This document shows, piece by piece, positions 24,118-32,695 of a stretch of DNA of 40,652 nt (positions are counted from its first letter, which is position 1; each line of letters opens with the position of its first letter). The DNA lies in NCBI GenBank assembly GCA_016197205.1, contig JACPWG010000154.1:1-40652 (forward strand). Reading direction: 5' to 3'. This DNA comes from Planctomycetota bacterium (lineage in GTDB: Bacteria > Planctomycetota > MHYJ01 > WSZJ01 > JACPWG01). Made by a program: the position numbers and the translations under genes. The notes beneath the pieces were generated by a model. It was not told the origin of the DNA, made no database searches, and was given only the letters and a program-made list of their open reading frames with translations.

Positions 24118-26331
24118 CTACTTCGGCATCTGCACGCCCGCGAGGAACCCCTTCCACGCCTCTTCGATGAAGGCGAGGTCCGTGCCGAAGACGTCGGTGA
24201 AGGACGCGAGCGCGCCGGCCGGCTGCCGCACGGCGTCGCCGAAGGCGCGCGTCCGGTACTTCATCGCGAGGACGTCGAATTTCTGTTTCAGCTCGCCGTT
24301 GCCGCTCCGGTTGAGCCAATAGTAGAGCCCCCACGCCTCCGCGTAGAAGAGCGTGCTGTCCCGCGCGCCCTTGTGGATCGAGGCGATGGCGTCTCCTTGC
24401 AGCAGCTCCGCGAGCGGCAGGTACTGCCCCTGCCGGAAGGCGCTCTTCAGCCAGCCCAGGCGGTACGGCGAAACGTGGTGGAACACGAGCTTTTTTTTGT
24501 CCCAGGTGTACCCTTCGAAAAACGTCGCCAGCCCCTCGTGGTACCAGGAGGGGCAGAGGTCGCCCCACGTGCGGCCGTAGAAGAGGTGCGCCCCTTCGTG
24601 GAGCATCGTGCCCAGCAGTTCCTTCTCGCCGGACCGGCTGTAGCCCGAGGCGTAGTTCTTGCCGGCGTTCGTGTGTCCCTGGGCCGGGATCAGCCCCTCC
24701 GCCTTTTCCTCGATGCAGAAATTGCGGTAGTCCTCGAAGAGCCGGAAGGCGAGCACTTGCATCCCTTTGCCGCCCCGCGGCTCCCCGCCGAACTGCTCCT
24801 TGTAGGCGAGGTACGCCTGCTCGAGGCACTCCCCCAGCTCCTTGGCGAAGGCTTCGGTGGTGTTGGACCGGATGTGGTAGTGTTCCGTGTCCAGCTCCCA
24901 CGCGTCCTCCCACTTCTGCCGTACGACGGCCAGCTCGTCGGAGGTGTACCATTTTCCCTTGTACTTGCGGTAGCCTTTGGCGAGGAGCTCCGCCTCCTTC
25001 CGCGGGATCCACTGCTCCCCCTGCTTCACATACCCCTTGAGGACGAAGGCGATCTCGTCCGGGCGGATCCAAAGGTTGCCGCACTTGATCAGCCCCTTCT
25101 CGTACTGGGCGCGCTCCGCGGGGGTGACGAGCAGGCCGTGGTAGACCACGAACCCGCCCGGCGGGATCCCGACGCCGCGCTTGCCCGCGACGTACTTGTC
25201 GAGGGCCGGCTTGACGGACGGATCGCGCGCGATGGCGGCGACGAAGGCGGAGACGGCTTCCGCGGGCAGCTCCGACTCGTAACAGAAGATCCCGAGCGCG
25301 ACCAGCTCCGAGGGACCGAGGACCATCCGGCGATACAAACCGTAGAGGTCGCGCGGTCGGAGGTAGGCCCAGCGCATGCGGAGGTTGCCGCCGGGGAACG
25401 TGACCTCGTAAGAGTCGTCGTTGGCGGAGGCGATCACCGCCTCCCGCTTTTCCGTCTCGCCGTATTGGATCTTGTCGTCGGCGAGCTTCCGCCCGTTCAT
25501 GGCCTCCTTGAGCCGGGTGTGCATCGCGTCCAACTCGCGGACCTGAGACACCCGCAGGTCGGCGCGCTGCCGGAGCACGTCGAATTTCAGCGTCTCGCGG
25601 TACTTGCCGTACTCCGCGATCGCCTTCGCATAGGCGAAGAAGCGGACGTAGTTCTCGATCTCCGGAACGAAGCGGTCGTACTCCGCGGTCGCGTCTTCCA
25701 GGGCCTGGCGATCGGCGCTCGTGCGCGCGGCCTCCTCGGCCGCTTGCCGGGCGCGCTCCTCCTCCAGGCGGCGCCGCTCCTCGGTGGCGCGACGGGCCGC
25801 GTCCGCCGCCTCCCGCTGCTTCTCCACGGCGAGCTGGATCTCGGCCTCCGCCTGGTGCGCGGAGAGCCAGGCCTCGATCTCGTTGTGCCGGACCTTGCGC
25901 AACTCGAGCCGGCGGCGCTTTTCCTTCTCGTACGCCTTCCGGTCGTCCAGCTCGTCCGGCTCGCGCGAGTGGAGTCGACGGACCTCGAGCGGCGGCGGCT
26001 CGGATTTGGAGAAGAGGCCGGACCTGTGGAGTGCGAAGAGGGCGCCGCCGACGAAGAGCGCGGCGAGTGCCGACCAGGTGATGGCCGCGATGCGGCCGCG
26101 CAGCCGGCGCGCGCGGAAGGCGCGCAGGCGGGCTACCTCGTCGACGACGCGGCTGGTGACGAAGCGCCGGTCGACGGCGTGGTCGAGGGGGCCGCGTGCG
26201 GCCGCCCCCTCCGCCGCTGCCTGGATGCGGGCGAGCTGCCGGACCTCGTCCGCCTGCTCCGGGGAGACGAATCCCTGCTCCACGAGGGCTTCGAGGATCC
26301 GCTCCTGGTCCTTGGGGGACAGGTCCGGCAT
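24118..26331 (-). CDS. Transmembrane DUF1570-like metalloprotease (shorter paralogue)
   Basis: This 737-residue protein is related over its C-terminal ~480 residues to the product of 19599-22553. It keeps the repeated IPRKEAELLAKGYRKYKGKW module, the HExxH motif in TMLHEGAHLFYG (about 576-580), WYHEGLATFFEG, and the ending FGTDLAFIEEAWKGFLAG. The N-terminus differs: a single short motif (RILEALVEQGFVSPEQADEV), then a transmembrane segment (about 82-102) and a charged coiled coil (about 135-235). Start ATG 26331 is supported because the promoter at 26392-26421 would begin transcription after the alternative GTG at 26391. It should be a membrane-anchored protease or a protease-fold binding protein; substrate unknown. 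Confidence 0.8.
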   Translation of the reverse strand: MPDLSPKDQERILEALVEQGFVSPEQADEVRQLARIQAAAEGAAARGPLDHAVDRRFVTSRVVDEVARLRAFRARRLRGRIAAITWSALAALFVGGALFALHRSGLFSKSEPPPLEVRRLHSREPDELDDRKAYEKEKRRRLELRKVRHNEIEAWLSAHQAEAEIQLAVEKQREAADAARRATEERRRLEEERARQAAEEAARTSADRQALEDATAEYDRFVPEIENYVRFFAYAKAIAEYGKYRETLKFDVLRQRADLRVSQVRELDAMHTRLKEAMNGRKLADDKIQYGETEKREAVIASANDDSYEVTFPGGNLRMRWAYLRPRDLYGLYRRMVLGPSELVALGIFCYESELPAEAVSAFVAAIARDPSVKPALDKYVAGKRGVGIPPGGFVVYHGLLVTPAERAQYEKGLIKCGNLWIRPDEIAFVLKGYVKQGEQWIPRKEAELLAKGYRKYKGKWYTSDELAVVRQKWEDAWELDTEHYHIRSNTTEAFAKELGECLEQAYLAYKEQFGGEPRGGKGMQVLAFRLFEDYRNFCIEEKAEGLIPAQGHTNAGKNYASGYSRSGEKELLGTMLHEGAHLFYGRTWGDLCPSWYHEGLATFFEGYTWDKKKLVFHHVSPYRLGWLKSAFRQGQYLPLAELLQGDAIASIHKGARDSTLFYAEAWGLYYWLNRSGNGELKQKFDVLAMKYRTRAFGDAVRQPAGALASFTDVFGTDLAFIEEAWKGFLAGVQMPK

Positions 26332-26391
26332 GGAGTGCACCCGTTTGGAGGCCGGGGACGGGGCGAGGGAAGAGGGGACCGCGAAAGGCAC

Positions 26392-26421
26392 ATTCTAGCG
26401 GCGCGGCGGGGGGAGCGGCAA
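26392..26421 (-). promoter_or_regulatory. Promoter of the shorter metalloprotease gene
   Basis: On the minus strand: TTGCCG (26421-26416), an 18-bp spacer, TAGAAT (26397-26392). Transcription would begin near 26385, ruling out GTG 26391 as start and favouring ATG 26331. Confidence 0.6.
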
Positions 26422-26458
26422 GAGAATCTCCGGGCCGCCCTCGGCCAGGAAGGCTTGC

Positions 26459-26869
26459 TCACAGCATGTACAAGAGACGTTTCTTTCCGTGCTTGCCGAG
26501 GAGACGCTGGGTCGTCGGGTCGACGATGTAGTCGAGCGCCTCGAGGGGGATAACCCCGATGAGAGCCGGCGCGTCATTCGGCAGCTCGGCGACGGTGAAC
26601 TCGTCGGTGCGGTCCTCGATGGTGAGCAAGGCCCCGCCGTACAGTCTGCGCTGCACGACGCCGTTCGCGGTGGTCACCGCAACGGTCTTGGGGAAGGGCT
26701 GCAACCCAAGCTCCTGGATGTGGCGTATGGGGAGGCAGAGGTAGGTGGTGCCGGTGTCGACAAGCGCGTCGGGGATTGAAACCGACCGAATTTTCCCCCG
26801 CTTCTTCTTCTGGGCGAGCGCCCAGTCGACGTAATTTTGGACTTGAATGCTGATCTGGACATGCCCCAT
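26459..26869 (-). CDS. Small retropepsin-like aspartyl protease
   Basis: This 136-residue protein carries one aspartyl protease signature, ALVDTGTTYLCLP (Asp38-Thr39-Gly40), and the trailing ALIGVIPLEALDYIVDP expected of single-domain clan AA proteases, which act as dimers. RRLYGGALLTIEDRTDEFTV fits the flap and inner strands. Bacterial relatives are common but their substrates are mostly unknown. ATG 26869 has GGAGGA about 9 bp upstream, better than ATG 26890. No signal peptide is seen, so it is probably cytoplasmic. It lies downstream of the UvrD-type helicase gene on the same strand. Confidence 0.83.
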   Translation of the reverse strand: MGHVQISIQVQNYVDWALAQKKKRGKIRSVSIPDALVDTGTTYLCLPIRHIQELGLQPFPKTVAVTTANGVVQRRLYGGALLTIEDRTDEFTVAELPNDAPALIGVIPLEALDYIVDPTTQRLLGKHGKKRLLYML

Positions 26870-26983
26870 GTGGCAGGTTCCTCCTGGCATCGATGCCCGC
26901 TTCGGCGAGTCTACCGGACGGCCGCCGCACAGCCAAGGGAAATTCCCGGACGAAGCGGCGCATCCGAGCGACGACCCCGGCGC

Positions 26984-29059
26984 TCACCGCGTCAGCCGCC
27001 ACTCCTCGTACGTCGCCGGTTCCAGCTCCTGCAGGAAGGCCGACGGCTGCTGCACCGCGGCCCAGTCCGTGCGCCCGCCCACAAGCGGGTAGCAGAGGTA
27101 GAGGTGGTCCTTCGCCCGCGTCACGGCCACGTAGAAGAGCCGCCGCTCCTCCTCCAGGGCGTCCGCGCTGGCGAAGCTGCGGGCGTCGGGGAAGGAGCCT
27201 TCGGCCAGCCCGATCAGGAAGACGACCTGCCACTCCAGCCCCTTCGCCTGGTGGATCGTCGTGAGGAGGATGGCGGAGTCCTCCGGTGCGCGCCCCGGAG
27301 CTTCGTCGCCGGGCGCGTCGGCCTGGAGGGCCACGTCCGCGAGGAAGGCCGGGAGCGAGCCGTAGCCGCCCGCGAAATCGACGAGCTGCCGCAGGTCCTG
27401 CAGCCGCGCGTCGGCGTTCGGCCACGTGTCGCGCGCGTAGTCCTCGTAGCCGGCGAAGAGGGCCAGCTCCAGCAGGCTGCCCGGCGCGCCCGCCGGTCCG
27501 GGCTCGGAGAGGTCGCGGAGCGTCCGGGCAAGCTGCTTCCAGGAGTCTTCGCACTTCTTGGGTATCCGGATGCGTGGCGGCTCGAGAAGGGCGAGGGCGA
27601 GCGGGTCCGCGGCCGCCTCCAGCTCGCGCACGATCCGCGAGACCGTGACCTTCCCCATCCCGGGGTAGAGGGCGATCACCCTACGCCAGGCCATCGCGTC
27701 GCGCGGGTTCGCGACGATGCGCGCGTAGGCCACGAGGTCCTTCACGTGGGCCTGCTCGAAGAACTTGAGCCCGGAGCGGATCGTGAACGGGATCTTCGCG
27801 CGGGTCAGCTCCATCTGCAGCTCGAGGGCATGGTAGTGGGCGCGGTAGAGCACGGCGATTTCGCGGGGCGGGATCCCTTCGGCGACGTGTTCGGCGGCGC
27901 GCTGGGCGACGAACCTCGCCTGCTGGCGGCCGTCCTCCGTGGCGACGAGGGCCGGGCGCTCGCCGTCCGGCCGCATGGGCTGGAGGGTCTTCGGGAACTG
28001 CCGATGGTTGTGCGCGATGCTCGAATTCGCGAGCGCGAGCACCTGGGGCGTGCTGCGGTAGTTCACCTCGAGGCGGACGGTGCGCGCGTTCGCGTAGCGG
28101 GTGGGGAAGGAGAGGATGTTCTCGAAGTGGGCGCCGCGGAACGCGTAGATCGACTGCGCGTCGTCGCCGACCACGGTGAGGTTGCGATGGCCGCGGGCCA
28201 GGAGGTCCACGATCTCGCCTTGCAGGCGGTTCGTGTCCTGGTACTCGTCCACGAGGATGTGCTCGAAGCGGCGGGCGAAAAGCTCGGAGGCCTCGCCGGG
28301 CTCGCGGAGGAGCCGGTGCCAGAGGACGAGGAGGTCGTCGAAGTCCATGACCTGGAGGGCGCGCTTCCTCGCCTCGTAGGCGGCGACGGCTTTGTGGATC
28401 TCGGGGAGGCGTTCGAGGTGATAGGGATAGCGCTCGGCGACGACGTCGTCGAGCGTCCGGAGGGTGTTGGCGGCGAAGCTGCCGATGTCGACGAGGACGT
28501 CGGCCTTCGGGAGACGCGTGGCCGCGGGGCCGTGCGCCCTCGTGTCGTCGTGGGCGCCGACGGCGGCATCATCGGCGGCGCCGACCGCGGCGGTCGCGGG
28601 ACCGGCGGCTGGGCCGGCTGCGGAGGTTTTATTTTCGGACACGACCTCCGCCATGAGGTCGCGGGAGTCCTCGCGGTCGAGGATGGAGAAGCCGGTCGAG
28701 TAGCCGAGGTCGGCGGCGTGGCGGCGGAGGACGCTGTGGCCGATGTGGTGGAAGGTCCCGCCCCAGATGCGGGGGCCGGTCGCGTCCAGGAGCGACTCCA
28801 CGCGGCGGAGCATCTCCCGGGCGGCCTTGTTGGTGAAGGTGACGAGGAGGATGCTGTCCGCCGGGACGCCCGATTCCAAGAGGCGCGCGACGCGGTAGGT
28901 GAGCGTGCGGGTCTTGCCGCTGCCGGCGCCGGCGATGACGAGGAGCGGGCCGCCCCCGGCCATCACCGCCTCGAGCTGCGAAGGGTTCAGCTCCTCTTCG
29001 TAGTCGATCCGGTACCCACCGGGCGGAGGCCCCGAGGGCTGGAGCGAGTAGGTCTTCAC
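26984..29059 (-). CDS. UvrD/PcrA-type ATP-dependent DNA helicase
   Basis: This 691-residue superfamily 1A helicase has all motifs: I (AGAGSGKTRTLTYR), Ia (VTFTNKAAREM), II (ILVDEYQDTNRLQ), III (VVGDDAQSIYAFRGA), IV (VNYRSTPQVLALAN), V (TTIHQAKGLEWQVVFL) and VI (RLFYVAVTRAKDHLYL). These enzymes unwind 3'-tailed duplexes in repair and replication restart. An Ala/Gly-rich insert of about 40 residues (around 145-185) interrupts domain 1, and the protein stops soon after motif VI, lacking the long PcrA C-terminal tail. Start GTG 29059 is the only good candidate before the NPSQLEAV (Q-motif-like) region; it lacks a strong ribosome binding site. Confidence 0.9.
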   Translation of the reverse strand: MKTYSLQPSGPPPGGYRIDYEEELNPSQLEAVMAGGGPLLVIAGAGSGKTRTLTYRVARLLESGVPADSILLVTFTNKAAREMLRRVESLLDATGPRIWGGTFHHIGHSVLRRHAADLGYSTGFSILDREDSRDLMAEVVSENKTSAAGPAAGPATAAVGAADDAAVGAHDDTRAHGPAATRLPKADVLVDIGSFAANTLRTLDDVVAERYPYHLERLPEIHKAVAAYEARKRALQVMDFDDLLVLWHRLLREPGEASELFARRFEHILVDEYQDTNRLQGEIVDLLARGHRNLTVVGDDAQSIYAFRGAHFENILSFPTRYANARTVRLEVNYRSTPQVLALANSSIAHNHRQFPKTLQPMRPDGERPALVATEDGRQQARFVAQRAAEHVAEGIPPREIAVLYRAHYHALELQMELTRAKIPFTIRSGLKFFEQAHVKDLVAYARIVANPRDAMAWRRVIALYPGMGKVTVSRIVRELEAAADPLALALLEPPRIRIPKKCEDSWKQLARTLRDLSEPGPAGAPGSLLELALFAGYEDYARDTWPNADARLQDLRQLVDFAGGYGSLPAFLADVALQADAPGDEAPGRAPEDSAILLTTIHQAKGLEWQVVFLIGLAEGSFPDARSFASADALEEERRLFYVAVTRAKDHLYLCYPLVGGRTDWAAVQQPSAFLQELEPATYEEWRLTR

Positions 29060-29103
29060 GTCGGGGGCCCTGACGGGGCCGGGACGGTGGGAGGGGAGAA
29101 GCG

Positions 29104-29310
29104 CTATTCCTTCGTTGCCCGCGCCTTGAGGGCGGCCAGCTTCTTCCCGTTGAGCGAACGCAGCTTTCGCTGCGCGCGGCGGAGCTTCTTCTTGACCGAG
29201 CGGAGCTTCAAGTCGGAGGTCGGGGCGGTGGACGCCTTCGCGAACTCGCCGACGCGCTTCTTGATGGTGGCGACCGTTTCTTTGAGCTTCTCGACCTTTA
29301 CCTTGGGCAT
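29104..29310 (-). CDS. Small basic Lys/Arg-rich protein
   Basis: A 68-residue, strongly basic, helix-forming protein (MPKVKVEKLKETVATIKKRV, then SVKKKLRRAQRKLRSLNGKK). GGAGGACGAC right before ATG 29310 is a good ribosome binding site and sets the start. The composition suggests nucleic-acid binding, but I do not recognise the family. It ends about 45 bp before the helicase start and is probably co-transcribed with it. Confidence 0.65.
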   Translation of the reverse strand: MPKVKVEKLKETVATIKKRVGEFAKASTAPTSDLKLRSVKKKLRRAQRKLRSLNGKKLAALKARATKE

Positions 29311-29404
29311 GTCGTCCTCCAGGGGTGGTCCACGGAAAGAGGCCTTCGGGCTCGCAATGAAACAACCCATGCGGTTCGGAAACCAGGGAGCTCCTCAGGA
29401 AAAG

Positions 29405-29555
29405 GCTCAAGGCTCAATGATCAATTTTCAGCCAAGGCTCAAAGTTCAAGGCTCAGAGTCCGCGATTCCGTGCCCGGGCTACGTTCCATGGTGGTCATTG
29501 AGAATTGCACCTTGAGCCTTGTCTGCGTCTTGAAAATGGAGCATGGAGAATTCAG
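29405..29555 (+). repeat. Degenerate 7-bp repeat region (AAGGCTC and GAATGGA-like)
   Basis: CAAGGCTCAAGGCTCAATG, then further AAGGCTC units, an inverted TTGAGCCTTG, and GGAGCATGGAGAATTC. The period is near 7 bp but decayed. It occupies the gap between the basic-protein gene and mrfA; no gene is seen. Confidence 0.6.
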
Positions 29556-29726
29556 GTCGCCCCCCTGCGCGTCAAACGTGCGAGCTATTGTCTTACGGGG
29601 CCTTCGCGGACGCCCGCGAGGGCGCGGCAATCTAGCACGCAGGCCGGGGCGCGTCAACTTTTTCCTCGCGCTTCTTCGATCGGCGCAGGCTCGCGCCGGG
29701 CCCGCGCTGGGGCGATTATCGGACGC

Positions 29727-29754
29727 TTGCAGTCGGCGACCGATCCTCTATAAT
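29727..29754 (+). promoter_or_regulatory. Promoter of mrfA
   Basis: TTGCAG (29727-29732), a 16-bp spacer and a perfect TATAAT (29749-29754), 66 bp before the mrfA ATG. Confidence 0.7.
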
Positions 29755-29820
29755 GGTCGGCGCCGACCCTGCCGGCTCCCCCCCTGCCTCCCCCTCTCTC
29801 TCCTGCGAGCGAGCGAGCCT

Positions 29821-32214
29821 ATGCGTACACCCGTGGAGGACGCCCTCGACCGCGTCCTCGGGCGAAAGGGCGAAGACGTCGTCACCCGCGTTCACCGCAT
29901 GCCCGCCCGCGAGGCGCGCCACGCCCCCTGGCCCGAAGCCCTCCCCGCCCCGCTCGTCGAAGCGTACCGGGCCCGCGGCATCGACCGCCCCTACCTGCAC
30001 CAGCGACAGGCCTGGGACCGCATCGCCGAGGGACGAAACGTCGTCACCGTCACGCCCACCGCGTCCGGCAAGACCCTGTGCTACAACGTTCCCGTCCTCG
30101 CCGCCTGCCTCGCCGACCCGTCCACCCGCGCGCTCTACCTCTTCCCGACGAAAGCGCTCGCCCAGGACCAGGTCGCCGAACTGCAGGAGGTCATCCAGGC
30201 CCTGAAAGCCCCGATCAAGACCTGGACCTACGACGGCGACACGCCCGACGACGCCCGCCGCGCCATCCGCGCCCAGGGGCACATCGTCGTCACCAATCCC
30301 GACATGCTCCACCAGGGCATCCTCCCGCACCATACCAAGTGGGCCAAGCTCTTCCAGAACCTCAAGTACGTGGTCGTCGATGAGCTGCACACTTATCGTG
30401 GCGTCTTCGGGAGCCACCTGTCGAACGTCGTCCGCCGCCTGCGGCGCATTTGCCGTTTCCACGGCTCGTCTCCCCGCTTCGTCTGCTCCTCCGCCACCAT
30501 CGCGAACCCCGGCGACCTCGCGGAGCGGCTGCTCGGGGAGAAGGTCGCCCTGGTCGACGAGAGCGGCGCCCCGACCGGCGAGAAGGTCTTCGTCTTTCTC
30601 AACCCGCCCGTGATCAACCGCGAGCTGGGGATCCGCAAAAGCTGCATCGGCACCGCGCGCCAAGTCGCCTCCGAGTTCCTGCGGCGCGAAGTGCCCACGA
30701 TCGTCTTTACGACGAGCCGCCTGAACGTCGAGGTGCTGACGAAATACCTGCGGGAAGAGTTCGCGCGCCGCCCCCAGGACGAGGGGATCGTCCGCGGCTA
30801 CCGCGGCGGGTACCTCCCCAACACGCGGCGCGAGATCGAGCAGGGCCTGCGCCGCGGGGACATTCTCGGCGTGGTCAGCACGAACGCCCTCGAGCTCGGG
30901 ATCGACATCGGGAGCCTCGGCGCGTGCGTGCTCGCGGGCTACCCGGGGACCGTGGCCAGCACCTGGCAGCAGGCCGGCCGCGCCGGTCGTCGCGCCGGGC
31001 TCTCGGCCGCGGTCTTCGTCGCCCGGAGCGAGCCCATCGACCAGTTCATCGTGCAGAATCCCGATTATTTTTTCGGGAAGGACCCCGAGAGCGGGCTGGT
31101 CAATCCGGACAACCTGCTCATCCTCGTGAGCCACGTGAAGTGCGCGGCCTTCGAGTTGCCTTTCCGCGAAGGGGAGAGTTTCGGCGGACGGGACCTCGGC
31201 GAGATCCTGCGCTACCTGGAGGAGGAGGGGATCCTGCACGCGGTGAACGGACAGTGGCACTGGAACCAGGAGGTGTACCCGGCGGACGCGGTGAGCCTGC
31301 GGAGCGTGGCGAACGAGAACTTCGTGATCATGGACATGACGCGCGACCACCGCGTCATCGCCGAAGTGGACTACGCGAGCGCGCCAAGCACCGTGTACGA
31401 GGACGCGATCTACCTGTGCGAGACCGAGACCTACAACGTGAAACGGCTGGACTACGCCCAGCGGCGGGCGTACGTCACCCGCATCGATGCCGACTACTAC
31501 ACCGAGGCGATCACGAGCACGGCGGTGAAGGTCCTGCAAGTGCAAGAGTCGGCGGAGACGGTCGCCGGTCCGTCCGCGGCGCCGGTCGTCGCGGCCGCGG
31601 TGGTGGCCGAGCACGGCGACGTCCACGTGGCGTGGCGCGTCTCGGGCTTCAAGAAGATCAAATTCGCGACGCGCGAAAACGTGGGCTTCGGCAACGTCAC
31701 GCTGCCGGACCAGGAGATGCAGACGACCGCGGCGTGGTGGACGCTGCGGGAGCCGCTGCTCGCGGGGCTTCCGTGGTCGCGCGCGGAGCTGCTGGACGGC
31801 GTGGTCGGCTTGGCCTATGCGCTGCACCATCTCGCGCCGCTCCTCCTCATGTGCGACGTGCGCGACCTGGAGCGCTGCGTCGGCGATCGCGGGGCCTCGT
31901 GGTTCGCGCGCGCCGACCGCGAGAGCCGGGGCCGGTACGCCTTCGCCGCGGCCCCGGACCAGCCGGCGGACCTGACGCTCGAGGGGCTGGGGCGGTTCGA
32001 GCCCACGATCTTCCTGTACGACAACTATCCGGGCGGGATCGGGCTGTCGCCCGAGGTTTTTGCCCGCCGCGACCTGCTTCTCGCGCGCACGCGCGGCGTA
32101 ATCGCCGCGTGCGGCTGCAAGGAGGGCTGTCCCTCGTGCGTCGGGCCGGTGATCGAAATGGGGCTGCACGCGAAGGCGGTCGCGCTGGCGCTGGCAGAGA
32201 GGGTGGGGATTTGA
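29821..32214 (+). CDS. mrfA: MrfA/YprA-type DEAD/H-box helicase with zinc-binding DUF1998 C-terminus
   Basis: MrfA is a 3'-5' helicase that in Bacillus subtilis repairs mitomycin C adducts with the exonuclease MrfB, independently of UvrABC. This 797-residue protein has Walker A TPTASGKTLCYN (about residue 78), DELHTYRG in place of DEAD/H (about 185), SSATIANP (about 222), TNALELGIDIGSL, and motif VI QQAGRAGRRAG (about 382). The C-terminal zinc site CGCKEGCPSC (about 763) matches the DUF1998 four-cysteine cluster. An Ala/Val-rich insert interrupts the C-terminal part near residue 580-600. mrfB follows in the same direction after a repeat-filled gap. The stop codon lies in the first unit of a 7-bp tandem array. 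Confidence 0.9.
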   Translation: MRTPVEDALDRVLGRKGEDVVTRVHRMPAREARHAPWPEALPAPLVEAYRARGIDRPYLHQRQAWDRIAEGRNVVTVTPTASGKTLCYNVPVLAACLADPSTRALYLFPTKALAQDQVAELQEVIQALKAPIKTWTYDGDTPDDARRAIRAQGHIVVTNPDMLHQGILPHHTKWAKLFQNLKYVVVDELHTYRGVFGSHLSNVVRRLRRICRFHGSSPRFVCSSATIANPGDLAERLLGEKVALVDESGAPTGEKVFVFLNPPVINRELGIRKSCIGTARQVASEFLRREVPTIVFTTSRLNVEVLTKYLREEFARRPQDEGIVRGYRGGYLPNTRREIEQGLRRGDILGVVSTNALELGIDIGSLGACVLAGYPGTVASTWQQAGRAGRRAGLSAAVFVARSEPIDQFIVQNPDYFFGKDPESGLVNPDNLLILVSHVKCAAFELPFREGESFGGRDLGEILRYLEEEGILHAVNGQWHWNQEVYPADAVSLRSVANENFVIMDMTRDHRVIAEVDYASAPSTVYEDAIYLCETETYNVKRLDYAQRRAYVTRIDADYYTEAITSTAVKVLQVQESAETVAGPSAAPVVAAAVVAEHGDVHVAWRVSGFKKIKFATRENVGFGNVTLPDQEMQTTAAWWTLREPLLAGLPWSRAELLDGVVGLAYALHHLAPLLLMCDVRDLERCVGDRGASWFARADRESRGRYAFAAAPDQPADLTLEGLGRFEPTIFLYDNYPGGIGLSPEVFARRDLLLARTRGVIAACGCKEGCPSCVGPVIEMGLHAKAVALALAERVGI

Positions 32215-32270
32215 GATTTGAGATTTGAGAATGGAGAATGGAGAATGGAGAATGGAGAATGGAGAATGGA
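32208..32270 (+). repeat. 7-bp tandem array: GATTTGA x3 then GAATGGA x6
   Basis: Three GATTTGA units (32208-32228) then six GAATGGA units (32229-32270). The first unit contains the mrfA stop codon. It mirrors the array after recJ, with GAATGGA replacing GAATCGA. Confidence 0.95.
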
Positions 32271-32371
32271 GCGAGCGAATGGGTGTCGATATGCCACCGG
32301 TTTCGCAGTGAGAGCACTCGCGTCCTGAGCGCAGGTGGGAGACGCGGCTTGGGGTGTCAGCCCGACTTTTA

Positions 32372-32396
32372 CACAGAGACGCAGAGGCGCAGAGGA
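32372..32396 (+). repeat. CACAGAGACGCAGAGGCGCAGAGG short repeat
   Basis: A run of near 8-bp units of CAGAG(A/G)CG form inside the mrfA-mrfB gap. The rest of 32271-32528 shows no gene or other clear signal. Confidence 0.5.
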
Positions 32397-32528
32397 TCTT
32401 CCGTAGATTGAACACCCGGAGCGTCTGCGCGGATTTTGATGCATCCTCCGGAGTCGACGCAGGCGTTTTGGATCCCTACTGCGCAACTTCTGGAAGTCTC
32501 TTCGAGATATTCGCGAGGCCGGATTTTC

Positions 32529-32613
32529 GAAACCACAGATTGCACGGATTTTTCGGGATTTCACAGATTCCGAATCTGTGAAATCGCCGTTAATCTGTGA
32601 AATCTGTGGTTTC
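32529..32613 (+). repeat. CACAGATT palindromic element
   Basis: Outer arms AAACCACAGATTGCACGGA (from about 32530) and AATCTGTG...CTGTGGTTT (to 32612) enclose TTTCACAGATT-CCG-AATCTGTGAAA. It has the same design as 11127-11211. Confidence 0.85.
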
Positions 32614-32639
32614 CTTTCGGTTTCGGGCGCGTGCCTGAC

Positions 32640-32660
32640 TTGGGATTTGGGATTTGGGAA
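32640..32660 (+). repeat. TTGGGAT x3 heptamer array
   Basis: Units at 32640-32646 and 32647-32653 plus a third ending GGAA. It sits just upstream of mrfB as the like array sits upstream of the gene at 11283. Confidence 0.88.
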
Positions 32661-32695
32661 TTTTCGCCGTGAGCCTCCGCGACGACCGGGCCCGC

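Noticed and set aside
29716..32415. Minus-strand open frame with HSPFSILHSPF-type repeats
   Set aside because: The repeat peptide comes from the GAATGGA array and the rest is antisense to mrfA.
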